64,000 nt of DNA, taken from assembly GCA_027459465.1 (NCBI GenBank), contig DAIDIH010000307.1, positions 1-64,000 on the forward strand. Reading direction: 5' to 3'. Under the pieces are notes generated by a model. It made no database searches, was not told the origin of the DNA, and saw only the letters and a program-made list of their open reading frames with translations. This stretch comes from Bryobacterales bacterium. Lineage in GTDB: Bacteria > Acidobacteriota > Terriglobia > Bryobacterales > Bryobacteraceae. Below are positions 35,106 to 43,481 of the stretch, one piece after another. A program made the position numbers and the translations under genes. Numbering within the stretch: the first letter of the stretch is position 1; each line of letters begins with the position of its first letter.

Positions 35106-36767
35106 ATGCCTCTGTTCAAAGAAGTTAAAAAGCCCGCGATCAAGGTGGTAACGCAGGCGGGTGCTGAAGTTAGCGCTCAGCGGCCGTCGTATGTGGCGAA
35201 GACGCCGCCGTGCGCCGGCGGTTGCCCGGCGGGAAGCGACATCCGCGGTTGGCTAACGACGATCGCCCAGGCGGACAGCTACGGACGAACCAATGAGGAA
35301 GCGTTCCGGTTGGCCTGGGAGAAGATCACCGAGCGCAATCCGTTCCCGGCGGTGTGCGGGCGAGTGTGCCCGCACCCGTGCGAGGGCGGCTGCAACCGTA
35401 ACGCAAAGGATGGCGCGGTGGCGATCAACGCCCTCGAGCGGTTCGTCGGTGATTTCGGGATTGCTCATTCGCTGGGTCTGTCGCGACTGACGGATGCCAA
35501 GCGCGCTGAAAGTGTGGCTGTGATCGGCGCCGGGCCGGCGGGACTTTCGTGCGCGTATCAGTTGGCGCGGCGCGGCTACAACGTTACCGTGTTCGAGGCG
35601 TTCAGCCGTCCGGGCGGGATGTTGCGGTACGGCATTCCGAGTTACCGATTGCCGCGGACGGTGCTGGACGCTGAGATTCAGCGGATTCTCGACCTCGGAG
35701 TTGAGATGAAGTGCAACTGTGTGATCGGTGCCGACGTCACGTTCGGTGAACTGCGCACCAATTACAAAGCGGTGTTCGTGGGCATTGGCGCGCATCAGGG
35801 ACTGAAACTCGGGATACCGGGAGAAGACGCACCGAACGTTTTCACCGGAACCGGGTTCTTAAACCGTGTGAACAGCGGTGAGGCGGTGAATGTCGGCCGA
35901 GCGGTGCTGGTCATCGGCGGCGGGGATACGGCGATCGACGCGGCGCGGGTGAGCAAGCGGCTCGGCGCCGAGGTGACGATGTTGTATCGCCGGTCGCGCG
36001 AGGAGATGCCGGCGGTGAGGGAAGAAGTCGAGGGTGCGCTCGAGGAGGGCGTCAGGATCGAGTTTCTCGCAGCGCCGGTGGAGATTCTGTGGGACGGCGA
36101 GCGGGCGACTGGAGCCAAGTGCATCCGCATGACACTTGGCGAGCCCGATTCCTCCGGACGGCGAAGGCCGATCCCCTGCCCCGGCTCGGAGTTTGAGATT
36201 GAAGCCACGACGGTGATTGCGGCGATCAGCCAGGAGCCGAATTTCCAACACTTTGAAAACCTGCACGAAGGCAAGGAATGGATCAAGGTTCAGGACGGCG
36301 CGGTTGCCGGGATGGGCGGAGTGTTCGCGGGCGGCGACGACATCGGGTTGGGACTGGTGACGATCGCGATCTCGCAAGGGCGCTTTGCCGCCGAGGCGAT
36401 TGACGCGTGGGTTGAAGGGAAGCCGCTGGAAAGGCCGGTTCTCCCGCCGCCGATTCCTTCGAGCCGGGTGAAGTTGGACTGGTACGCGGGCGCGCCACGT
36501 CACGAAAGGGCCACCGTTGCGGTGGAGGAGCGTGGAGCCGACACGGAGGTTCAATTGGGCCTTTCGGAGGCGGAGGCGATCGAGGAGTCAAAGCGGTGCA
36601 TGTCGTGCGGGATGTGCATGGATTGCGAAACGTGCTGGATGTATTGCACAAACAACTGTTTCGCGAAACTTCCGAAGGGACAACATTACAAGATCAAGCT
36701 GGAACTGTGCAACGGGTGCGGTAAGTGCGCCGATGCGTGCCCCTGCGGTTATATCGAGCTTAGTTAG
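35106..36767 (+). CDS. dsrL: DsrL, NAD(P)H:acceptor iron-sulfur flavoprotein
   Basis: 553 residues, 14 bp after dsrB. It resembles the small subunit of glutamate synthase: N-terminal cluster cysteines CAGGCPAGSDIRGWL and CGRVCPHPCEGGCNR, an FAD site VAVIGAGPAGLSCAYQLARR, and a nucleotide site VLVIGGGDTAIDAARVSKRL with YRRSREEMPA. The C-terminus holds a two-cluster ferredoxin region, CMSCGMCMDCETCWMYC and CNGCGKCADACPCGY. In Allochromatium, DsrL couples NAD(P)H to DsrAB. This one is about 100 residues shorter than that protein, as reported for the DsrL-2 type of some sulfite reducers and disproportionators. It would feed NAD(P)H electrons to DsrAB or take them away; direction cannot be read from sequence alone. 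Confidence 0.92.
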   Translation: MPLFKEVKKPAIKVVTQAGAEVSAQRPSYVAKTPPCAGGCPAGSDIRGWLTTIAQADSYGRTNEEAFRLAWEKITERNPFPAVCGRVCPHPCEGGCNRNAKDGAVAINALERFVGDFGIAHSLGLSRLTDAKRAESVAVIGAGPAGLSCAYQLARRGYNVTVFEAFSRPGGMLRYGIPSYRLPRTVLDAEIQRILDLGVEMKCNCVIGADVTFGELRTNYKAVFVGIGAHQGLKLGIPGEDAPNVFTGTGFLNRVNSGEAVNVGRAVLVIGGGDTAIDAARVSKRLGAEVTMLYRRSREEMPAVREEVEGALEEGVRIEFLAAPVEILWDGERATGAKCIRMTLGEPDSSGRRRPIPCPGSEFEIEATTVIAAISQEPNFQHFENLHEGKEWIKVQDGAVAGMGGVFAGGDDIGLGLVTIAISQGRFAAEAIDAWVEGKPLERPVLPPPIPSSRVKLDWYAGAPRHERATVAVEERGADTEVQLGLSEAEAIEESKRCMSCGMCMDCETCWMYCTNNCFAKLPKGQHYKIKLELCNGCGKCADACPCGYIELS

Positions 36768-36786
36768 CGACAAGGAGGGTAAGACA

Positions 36787-37104
36787 GTGCCGGTATTCGA
36801 AGCGCATGGCAAGACATACGAAGTGGACGAAGACGGTTTCCTGCAAGAGCCAGGAATCTGGAACGACGACGTGGCTCGGGATTTTGCTGCTACGGAAGGA
36901 ATCACGGAGCTGACCGAGAATCACTGGAAAGTAATTCACTATTTAAGGAATTACTATCTCCAGTTCGGCATCGCTCCGATGATCCGGAAGGTATGCAAGG
37001 AGACGGGATTTAAGCTGAATGAGATTTACCAACTGTTCCCGTCCGGCCCAGCCAAGGGCGCGTGCAAGTTGGCCGGGTTGCCGAAGCCGACGGGTTGCGT
37101 GTAG
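36787..37104 (+). CDS. dsrC: DsrC, sulfur-carrier protein
   Basis: 105 residues from GTG 36787 with AGGAGGG upstream; the frame is open from 36517 but the extra part is shadow of dsrL. DsrC is the co-substrate of DsrAB. Its flexible C-terminal arm carries both redox cysteines, Cys93 (GACKLAG) and the penultimate Cys104 (PTGCV), spaced by 11 residues as in functional DsrC rather than TusE. The helical core motifs TENHWKVIHYLRNYYLQFG and RKVCKETGF are intact. The trisulfide formed on the arm is reduced by the membrane complex DsrMKJOP encoded just downstream. Confidence 0.97.
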   Translation: MPVFEAHGKTYEVDEDGFLQEPGIWNDDVARDFAATEGITELTENHWKVIHYLRNYYLQFGIAPMIRKVCKETGFKLNEIYQLFPSGPAKGACKLAGLPKPTGCV

Positions 37105-37124
37105 CGGCCCAGGCGGAGGCCCTT

Positions 37125-37595
37125 GTGGAGACCAATCAGGCGATTGCGGAAAAGTGGCTGGTCCGGATTCTGCGCCCCTATCCGGACCAGGGGGCCCGGT
37201 TTTTCTCGGCCTCATGCGACCCGTTGCGCAATCCGGTGGGACACCTGTACCGGGAGTCGTCGCAGATCCTGGTGGACGAGTTGCTTGGGCAGATGGACGC
37301 CGAACGCCTCACGTCGGCGATCCGGTGCATTGTTGAACTTCGCGCGGTGCTCGAACTGCCGCCCAGCGTCGCCCTGGCGTTCCTGTTTGAGTTGAAGGAG
37401 ATTTTGGACGACCGCGGACTGGCTTCGCTCGACACGTACTATCGCCGGATTGATGAGATCGCGCTCATCGCCTTTGAAACCTATGTGCGGTGCCGGGAAC
37501 GGATCTGCGAGGCGCGAATCCATGAGGTGCAGCGAAGCGTGTCGGCTCTAAAGCGGGCGCTGGAGTCGCGCGATCCCTCGGTGGTTGCGGAGTGA
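37125..37595 (+). CDS. RsbRD_N-domain protein between dsrC and dsrM
   Basis: 156 residues if the start is GTG 37125, which has GGAGG about 6-8 bp upstream. The frame continues back into dsrC to 37062, but that part overlaps a real gene. The sequence is all-helical: LVRILRPYPDQGARFFSASC, VGHLYRESSQILVDELLGQ and LPPSVALAFLFELKEILDD. It fits the RsbRD N-terminal sensor domain (non-heme globin-like) without the STAS domain that follows in RsbR proteins. Proteins of this kind occur next to dsrMKJOP in sulfate reducers. A regulatory or sensing role for the membrane complex is plausible but untested. Confidence 0.8.
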   Translation: METNQAIAEKWLVRILRPYPDQGARFFSASCDPLRNPVGHLYRESSQILVDELLGQMDAERLTSAIRCIVELRAVLELPPSVALAFLFELKEILDDRGLASLDTYYRRIDEIALIAFETYVRCRERICEARIHEVQRSVSALKRALESRDPSVVAE

Positions 37596-37604
37596 GGTAG
37601 CGGA

Positions 37605-38600
37605 GTGAAACGCGCATCGTATTCGATCCTGACGGTGGCAGCGATCGCGGTGTTGGCGGGCGCGGCAGCGCGGGGCGCGGTGACCGTGCGTTGGCTTGCC
37701 CTTGTGGTCCCGTACGCGGCGTTCGCTACATTCGTGCTGGGTATGAGTTGGCGAGTCATTGTCTGGTCGCTGGCTCCGGCGCCGTTTCGCATTCCCACGG
37801 TTTGCGGGCAGCAGAAGGCGCTTCGCTGGATCAAGCCGGATCGCCTGGAGAGCCCTCCCGATACATTGGCTGTGGTGGGGAGGATGGCGCTAGAAGTTCT
37901 TCTGTTCCGAAGTTTGTTCCGCAATACCAGGATGACCCTGCGCGAGGGGCCGCGCCTTGTGTTCGGGGAAAACAAGTTTCTGTGGCTTGGCGCGATGGCG
38001 TTTCATTGGTCGCTGCTGGTGATCCTTGTGCGCCATTTACGGCTGTTTCTGGAACCGGTTCCGGCGTTCGTCCTCGCAGTGGAGAAACTCGACGGCTTCT
38101 TTCAAGTGGGGACGCCGGTGATGTATGTCACAGACGGCGTGGTGGTGGCCGCGCTGGTTTACTTATTCCAGAGGCGCTTGCGGGATCCCCTGGTGCGATA
38201 CATCTCCTTGTTCACGGACTACTTTGCGCTGGCGCTGCTTGGCGCGATTGCTCTGTCGGGCATCTGGATGCGATACGTCGGCCGCGTCGATATTACCGGG
38301 ATCAAGCAGTTCGCGCTCGGCTTGGTGGCGTTCCGGCCCGTGGCTTTGCCCGCGTCCGGCGATTCGTTCTTTGTTCATCTCATTCTCGTTTCGACGCTGG
38401 CCGCCTACTTTCCGTTCAGCAAGCTGGTGCACATGGGAGGCGTCTTTCTGAGTCCCACGAGGAATCTCGCGAACAATAACCGTTCGAAGCGGCACGTCAA
38501 TCCTTGGAATTATCCGGTGCGGGTGCATACCTACGACGAATGGGAGGAAGAGTTCCACGACAAGTTGGAGGCTGCCGGCCTGCCGATCGAGAGGAAGTAA
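37605..38600 (+). CDS. dsrM: DsrM, membrane cytochrome b of DsrMKJOP
   Basis: 331 residues from GTG 37605. It is a NarI-like heme-b protein with five to six helices (FLWLGAMAFHWSLLVILVRH, DYFALALLGAIALSGIWMRY, HLILVSTLAAYFPFSKLVHM). Histidines in these helices serve as heme ligands. The N-terminal helices before residue 60 and the C-terminal cytoplasmic tail match DsrM rather than HmcE. It exchanges electrons with menaquinol and passes them to DsrK, 3 bp downstream. A shorter NarI-like paralogue is at 13419-14189. Confidence 0.94.
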   Translation: MKRASYSILTVAAIAVLAGAAARGAVTVRWLALVVPYAAFATFVLGMSWRVIVWSLAPAPFRIPTVCGQQKALRWIKPDRLESPPDTLAVVGRMALEVLLFRSLFRNTRMTLREGPRLVFGENKFLWLGAMAFHWSLLVILVRHLRLFLEPVPAFVLAVEKLDGFFQVGTPVMYVTDGVVVAALVYLFQRRLRDPLVRYISLFTDYFALALLGAIALSGIWMRYVGRVDITGIKQFALGLVAFRPVALPASGDSFFVHLILVSTLAAYFPFSKLVHMGGVFLSPTRNLANNNRSKRHVNPWNYPVRVHTYDEWEEEFHDKLEAAGLPIERK

Positions 38601-38603
38601 GTT

Positions 38604-40217
38604 ATGTCATGTCCAAATCCGGAACAACTCGTCCAGATTCAATACCGGCCGCCGGCGAAGGAGTGGATGGATACGCCGGTAGAGTTTCGGAAAGGGACTT
38701 ACTGCTACAGCGCGCTTGGGAAGAACTTGCAGTATCTCGGGTTTCCCAACCCTCGCGAGTGGCAACCGACGGATGAGGACTGGAAACTTCCCGCGGACTG
38801 GAAGCGGATCATTTTGGATGGGATGAAGGACCGGCTGAAGCGATTCCGCTCGTTTCGGCTGTTTATGGATATCTGCGTGCGATGCGGGGCGTGCGCGGAT
38901 AAGTGCCATTACTTCATCGGCTCGGGCGATCCGAAGAATATGCCGGTGCTGCGGGCCGAGTTGATCCGGTCGGTGTATCGCCGCTATTTCACGCTTACGG
39001 GCCGGCTGTTCGGCCGTCTGGCCGGGGCGCGGGATCTGACGGAAGACGTGCTGAAGGAGTGGTTCTACTACTTTTATCAATGCACGGAATGCCGCCGGTG
39101 CTCGGTATTCTGCCCTTACGGCATCGACACGGCGGAAATCACGATGATGGTGCGGGAGTTGTTGAACCTGGTCGGGTGCAACATCAACTGGGTGATGGAA
39201 CCGGTGGCCAACTGCGACCGCGTTGGCAATCATCTCGGCATTCAGCCGCACGGATTTAAGGACAGCATCGACTTCGCGGCTTCCGAATTGGAGGAGTTGA
39301 CCGGGGTTCACGTAGAACCATCGATTAACCGCAAGGGCGCGGAGATCCTTTTCATTGTTCCTTCGGCGGATTACTTCGCCACGCCGCACTATTACACCTT
39401 TCTCGGCTACCTGGCGTTGCTTCATCAGATCGGACTGGACTATACATTCAGCGCTTACGCGTCCGAGGGCGGCAATTTCGGACTCTTCACGTCGCACGAG
39501 ATGATGAAGCGGCTAAACGCGAAGGTATATGCGGAGGCGCAGCGACTGAAGGTGAAGTGGATTCTGGGCGGCGAGTGCGGACACATGTGGCGGGTGATGC
39601 ATCAGTACATGGCCACGATGAACGGGCCGGCCGAGTTCCTGGAACCGCCGGTGTCGCCCGTTACCGGGACGCGGTTCGAACATGCGCGGTCGACGAAGAT
39701 GGTGCACATCTGCGAGTTTACGGCGGATTTGATTCACCACGGCAAGATCCGGCTGGACCCCTCGCGCAACGATCGGTGGAATGTGACGTACCACGACTCG
39801 TGCAACATCGCGCGGGCGGTGGGGTTGCTGGAGGAGCCGCGGTATATTCTTCGCCACGTATGCAATGAGTTCCACGAGATGCCGGAGAACACGATCCGCG
39901 AGCAGACGTTCTGCTGCGGCAGCGGCTCGGGACTCGGCACGGATGAGAATTTCGAGATGCGCATGCGCGGCGGCTTCCCTCGGGCCAACGCGGTCCGCTA
40001 TGTGCGGGAGAAGTACGGCGTGAATCTGCTGACGTGCATCTGCGCGATTGACAAGGCCACGCTGCCTCCGCTGCTGGAATACTGGACGCCGGGCGTAGAG
40101 GTGGCCGGCGTGCATGAACTTGTCGGCAATGCACTGATCCTGGATGGGGAAAAGGAGCGCGAGACGGACCTGCGCGGCGAGCCGATTTTCACAAAGGAGG
40201 TGCTCGCCCGTGCGTGA
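38604..40217 (+). CDS. dsrK: DsrK, CCG-domain catalytic iron-sulfur subunit of DsrMKJOP
   Basis: 537 residues. It has an HdrD-like layout: two [4Fe-4S] sets, CVRCGACADKCHYF and CTECRRCSVFCPYGID, then CCG modules with GGECGHMWRV, YHDSCNIARAV and EQTFCCGSGSGLGTDE. The noncubane cluster is thought to reduce the DsrC trisulfide or disulfide in the cytoplasm. Length is typical (about 520-560). Shared blocks with the CCG protein at 14219-15628 show the two are paralogues, but DsrK has an additional N-terminal 70 residues. The stop lies inside the dsrJ start region (8-bp overlap). Confidence 0.95.
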   Translation: MSCPNPEQLVQIQYRPPAKEWMDTPVEFRKGTYCYSALGKNLQYLGFPNPREWQPTDEDWKLPADWKRIILDGMKDRLKRFRSFRLFMDICVRCGACADKCHYFIGSGDPKNMPVLRAELIRSVYRRYFTLTGRLFGRLAGARDLTEDVLKEWFYYFYQCTECRRCSVFCPYGIDTAEITMMVRELLNLVGCNINWVMEPVANCDRVGNHLGIQPHGFKDSIDFAASELEELTGVHVEPSINRKGAEILFIVPSADYFATPHYYTFLGYLALLHQIGLDYTFSAYASEGGNFGLFTSHEMMKRLNAKVYAEAQRLKVKWILGGECGHMWRVMHQYMATMNGPAEFLEPPVSPVTGTRFEHARSTKMVHICEFTADLIHHGKIRLDPSRNDRWNVTYHDSCNIARAVGLLEEPRYILRHVCNEFHEMPENTIREQTFCCGSGSGLGTDENFEMRMRGGFPRANAVRYVREKYGVNLLTCICAIDKATLPPLLEYWTPGVEVAGVHELVGNALILDGEKERETDLRGEPIFTKEVLARA

Positions 40218-40626
40218 CCGGCCCGTTATCTATGGCGGCCTGGTGGTCTTTCTTGCCGTGATTACTTCGCCTTTCTGGCGCGGCCTCGAATCCGGGGTTA
40301 CGACAAAAGGTCCGGAACTGGCACGGCCGGCGGCGGCGAGACAATGCGTGGCAAGCACGGAGTTTATGAGATCGTCCCACATGTTACTGCTGATCGAGAT
40401 GCGGGACCAGGCGGTGCGGCGCGGGAATCCGGTATATGTGGGGGCGGACCACAGCAGTTACACAATTAGTTTGACCGGCACATGTCTTGAGCAATGTCAT
40501 GGCAGCAAGACGGAGTTCTGCGACCGGTGCCATGACTACGCCGGCGTGTCTCCGGGTTGCTGGAGCTGCCATCTTGACGCAGGACACCGGGCGGGCCCGC
40601 TCACCGCATCGAGGAGTTCGCGATGA
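40210..40626 (+). CDS. dsrJ: DsrJ, triheme cytochrome c
   Basis: 138 residues from GTG 40210, overlapping dsrK by 8 bp; the frame is open from 40144 but inside dsrK. A hydrophobic N-terminal helix (VIYGGLVVFLAVITSPFW) anchors or exports it. Three CxxCH motifs, CLEQCH, CDRCH and CWSCH, bind heme c in the periplasm. The upstream CVASTEFMRSSHM segment is a conserved DsrJ block containing the cysteine proposed as an unusual heme ligand. It joins DsrO and DsrP on the periplasmic side. Its physiological partner is unknown in any organism. Confidence 0.95.
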   Translation: MRDRPVIYGGLVVFLAVITSPFWRGLESGVTTKGPELARPAAARQCVASTEFMRSSHMLLLIEMRDQAVRRGNPVYVGADHSSYTISLTGTCLEQCHGSKTEFCDRCHDYAGVSPGCWSCHLDAGHRAGPLTASRSSR

Positions 40627-41360
40627 ATCTTAGCCGGAAAGCGTTTCTGCGTTTGAGCGGCTTCTCGCTGTTGGCGGCGGCGATGCGGAAGACGGCGGCC
40701 GCGTTTGGAAGCACTGTCACGAGGAAAGTTCAGTGGGGCATGGCGGTGGACATCCGGAAATGCGCCAATCGCCCAGGGTGTACGGCGTGCATCGACGCAT
40801 GCGACAACGCCCACAATGTGCCGAGACTCCCGGACAAGCGGCACGAGGTCCGGTGGATTTGGAAAGACACGCCCGAACATGCGTTCGAGGGGGAAGATTT
40901 CCGCTACTCGTCCATCGCGAATCTGCCGGTGATGCTGATGTGCAACCACTGTGACGATCCGCCGTGCGTGCGGGTTTGTCCGACACAGGCGACCTGGAAG
41001 CGCGAGGACGGAATCGTGGCGATGGACTGGCACCGATGCATCGGCTGCCGGTATTGTATGGCGGCGTGTCCGTACGAAAGCCGCAGCTTCAACTGGGTGG
41101 ATCCGCGTCCTTATATAAAGACCGCGAATCCCGAATTCCCCACGCGGACGAAGGGCGTTGTGGAGAAGTGTACGTTCTGCGTGGAACGGATCAGCCAAGG
41201 CCGGGAGCCGGCATGTGTCGAAGCGTGCCCGGAGAAGGCGCTGATCTTCGGAAATGTGATGGATGCGAACTCCGGGATCCGGCGCGTTCTTGCGTCGCGG
41301 GATCATGTGACCCGCAAACCCGAGCTTGGCACCGGGCCGAACGTCTTCTATCTTCTATAG
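40623..41360 (+). CDS. dsrO: DsrO, periplasmic ferredoxin subunit
   Basis: 245 residues from ATG 40623 (ATGA with dsrJ). The N-terminal SRKAFLRLSGFSLLAAAMRK is a Tat-type signal with Arg-Lys in place of the usual twin arginine, which the Tat system tolerates in some proteins. The four [4Fe-4S] sets begin with CANRPGCTACIDACDNA, followed by CNHCDDPPCVRVCPT, CIGCRYCMAACPY and CTFCVERISQG...CVEACP. It transfers electrons between DsrJ and DsrP. The non-exported relative at 12670-13422 lacks any signal. Confidence 0.94.
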   Translation: MNLSRKAFLRLSGFSLLAAAMRKTAAAFGSTVTRKVQWGMAVDIRKCANRPGCTACIDACDNAHNVPRLPDKRHEVRWIWKDTPEHAFEGEDFRYSSIANLPVMLMCNHCDDPPCVRVCPTQATWKREDGIVAMDWHRCIGCRYCMAACPYESRSFNWVDPRPYIKTANPEFPTRTKGVVEKCTFCVERISQGREPACVEACPEKALIFGNVMDANSGIRRVLASRDHVTRKPELGTGPNVFYLL

Positions 41361-41369
41361 GCATACGTC

Positions 41370-42542
41370 ATGTTCCTGGTTGAAAAAGCGCTGACCGGAA
41401 GCAAAGCTTACTGGCGGTGGATGCTTATGCTCGCCGCCGTCATCGCGACGGGGTTCGTGTTTTACCTTCGCCAACTGGATTACGGGTTGGGCATTACGGG
41501 GCTGAACCGGGATGTAACATGGGGCCTTTACATCGCGCAATTTACTTTCTTCGTGGGTGTGGCGGCCTCGGCGGTTATGGTGGTTCTGCCGTACTATCTG
41601 CATAATTTCAAGGTATTTGCGAAGATCACCATCCTCGGGGAGTTTCTGGCGATCGCCGCCGTGACCATGTGCATGCTGTTCATCTTTGTCGACATGGGAC
41701 AGCCGGCGCGGGTGCTCAACGTTCTTCTTTACCCGACGTTCCACTCGATGATGTTCTGGGACATGGTTTCGCTGACGGGTTATTTGCTGCTGAACGCCGT
41801 CATCGCGTGGGCCACGCTAACCGCGGAGCGCAACGGAACAGCGCCGGCGCGTTGGGTGAAGCCGGTGATTCTTGTCTCGATTCCGTGGGCGGTGAGTATT
41901 CACACAGTCACGGCGTTTCTCTATGCGGGACTTCCGGGACGGCCGTTGTGGCTGACCGCCGTGCTGGCGCCGCGGTTTCTGGCTTCGGCGTTCGCGTCCG
42001 GTCCGGCGCTGCTGATTCTTTTGTGCCTGCTGATCGCGCGCGTGACCAAAACGCAGGTGCCGTGGGAGTCCATTCAGAAGATCGCGGTGATCGTGACCTA
42101 CGCGATGGTCGCCAACGTGTTCCTCATCCTGATGGAGTTTTTCACCGCGCTTTACAGCGGCGTGCCGGAACATCGGCAGCCGTTCCAGTATATGTTCACG
42201 GGTCTCGAGGGACACGCTCGGCTGGCGCCGTGGATGTGGACGTCGGTGCTCCTCGCCGCCGTTTCCCTCGTCCTGCTTATCGTCCCACGGTATCGCACGA
42301 ATCCGCGTCTGCTCCCGATCGCGTGCGCCATTGTATTTCTTTCTTTGTGGATCGATAAGGGCATCGGACTTATCGTCGCCGGATTTGTTCCGTCCCCGCT
42401 CGGCGTTGTTCCGGACTACGTGCCGACGCTGCCCGAGGTGCTGATCGTGGCGGGGATCTGGGGGGTGGGCATGCTTACGCTGACCGTGTTCTACAAGATC
42501 GTGATCGCGATTCGACCGGAGCCCTTAGCTGGGCACGCTTGA
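41370..42542 (+). CDS. dsrP: DsrP, NrfD-type quinone-interacting membrane subunit
   Basis: 390 residues with about ten transmembrane helices. LNRDVTWGLYIAQFTFFVGV near the N-terminus is the DsrP/NrfD hallmark with residues near the quinone site. It sits in the membrane as partner of DsrO and DsrJ and may oxidise or reduce menaquinol on the periplasmic face. Nine bp separate it from dsrO. It resembles the membrane part of the fusion protein at 10839-12677, but has no heme tail. It ends just before a sulfite-exporter-type gene. Confidence 0.94.
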   Translation: MFLVEKALTGSKAYWRWMLMLAAVIATGFVFYLRQLDYGLGITGLNRDVTWGLYIAQFTFFVGVAASAVMVVLPYYLHNFKVFAKITILGEFLAIAAVTMCMLFIFVDMGQPARVLNVLLYPTFHSMMFWDMVSLTGYLLLNAVIAWATLTAERNGTAPARWVKPVILVSIPWAVSIHTVTAFLYAGLPGRPLWLTAVLAPRFLASAFASGPALLILLCLLIARVTKTQVPWESIQKIAVIVTYAMVANVFLILMEFFTALYSGVPEHRQPFQYMFTGLEGHARLAPWMWTSVLLAAVSLVLLIVPRYRTNPRLLPIACAIVFLSLWIDKGIGLIVAGFVPSPLGVVPDYVPTLPEVLIVAGIWGVGMLTLTVFYKIVIAIRPEPLAGHA

Positions 42543-42562
42543 GCTTTGGCAGGGAGGCAGCG

Positions 42563-43459
42563 GTGCACTTTCCAATTTCCGGCGTGGACGGACCGGTGTG
42601 GTTGCCTGCGCTGGCCGCGTTCGCGGCGGCGACGGTCTGCGTCCCGGCGGGCCTTTCCGGCGGCATTCTCTTGCTGCCGTTTCAGATGAGCGTGCTGGGA
42701 TTCGTGACGCCGGCGGTCACGCCCACGAATCTTCTATACAACGTGTTTTCCACGCCGGGCGGCGTTCTCCGGTTCGTGCGCGAGCACCGTATGTTGTGGC
42801 CGCTGGCGGCAACGATCATGGCCGGTAGCCTGCCGGGTGTTCTGCTGGGAACCTTCGTCCGGCTCCGGTATCTTCCGGACCCGCGCACGATCCGTCTATT
42901 CTCCGGCGCGGTTCTTCTGTGGCTGGCCATCCGGCTTTTCTGGAGTCTTCGTTGGGCCGCGCGGGCGAAGACGGTGCAAGCGCCGGTAGCGCACGCGACT
43001 GCTTCGGCACTTAAAACCACGTCGGTTTCGCTCGCCAGGATCGAATACGAGTTTCAAGGGCGCTGCTACGGTTTTCGTCCGGGGCCGCTGGCCGCGGTTT
43101 CGCTCGGCGTCGGGATGCTCTTCGGGGCTTACGGGGCTGGAGGAAACGCGATTCTGGCGCCCTATCTTGTCTCCCTCCTCCGCCTTCCGCCGCACACCGT
43201 TGCGGGGGCCACGCTGGCGGGCACGTTCGTTACGTCGTTCGCGGGTGTGTGCGCGTTCGAGGGAGCGGGTTATCTCACCAACCATGCCGCCGTCCACCCG
43301 GATTGGCTGCTTGGCGCGATGTTCGGATTCGGAGGGCTGCTGGGAGCCTACGCCGGGGCGTGGCTGCAGCGCTTCCTTTCGGAGGCGTGGATTAAGTTGT
43401 CTCTGGGTTTTATGGTTTTTGTCATCGCGCTGAAATACATATCCGCGTACTTCTTATGA
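42563..43459 (+). CDS. TauE/SafE-family membrane exporter (possible sulfite/sulfur-anion export)
   Basis: 298 residues from GTG 42563, preferred because AGGGAGG lies 5 bp upstream (42551-42557); a TTG at 42539 overlapping the dsrP stop is less likely. Eight or so helices are present, with the duplicated TauE motif: VCVPAGLSGGILLLPFQMSV near the N-terminus and GMLFGAYGAGGNAILAPYLV in the second half. The family includes exporters and importers of sulfite, sulfoacetate and similar anions. At the end of a dsr operon it may remove toxic sulfite or move sulfate. Transport direction and substrate are inferred only. Confidence 0.86.
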   Translation: MHFPISGVDGPVWLPALAAFAAATVCVPAGLSGGILLLPFQMSVLGFVTPAVTPTNLLYNVFSTPGGVLRFVREHRMLWPLAATIMAGSLPGVLLGTFVRLRYLPDPRTIRLFSGAVLLWLAIRLFWSLRWAARAKTVQAPVAHATASALKTTSVSLARIEYEFQGRCYGFRPGPLAAVSLGVGMLFGAYGAGGNAILAPYLVSLLRLPPHTVAGATLAGTFVTSFAGVCAFEGAGYLTNHAAVHPDWLLGAMFGFGGLLGAYAGAWLQRFLSEAWIKLSLGFMVFVIALKYISAYFL

Positions 43460-43481
43460 TGAGGACAGAGGCGCGACAACC

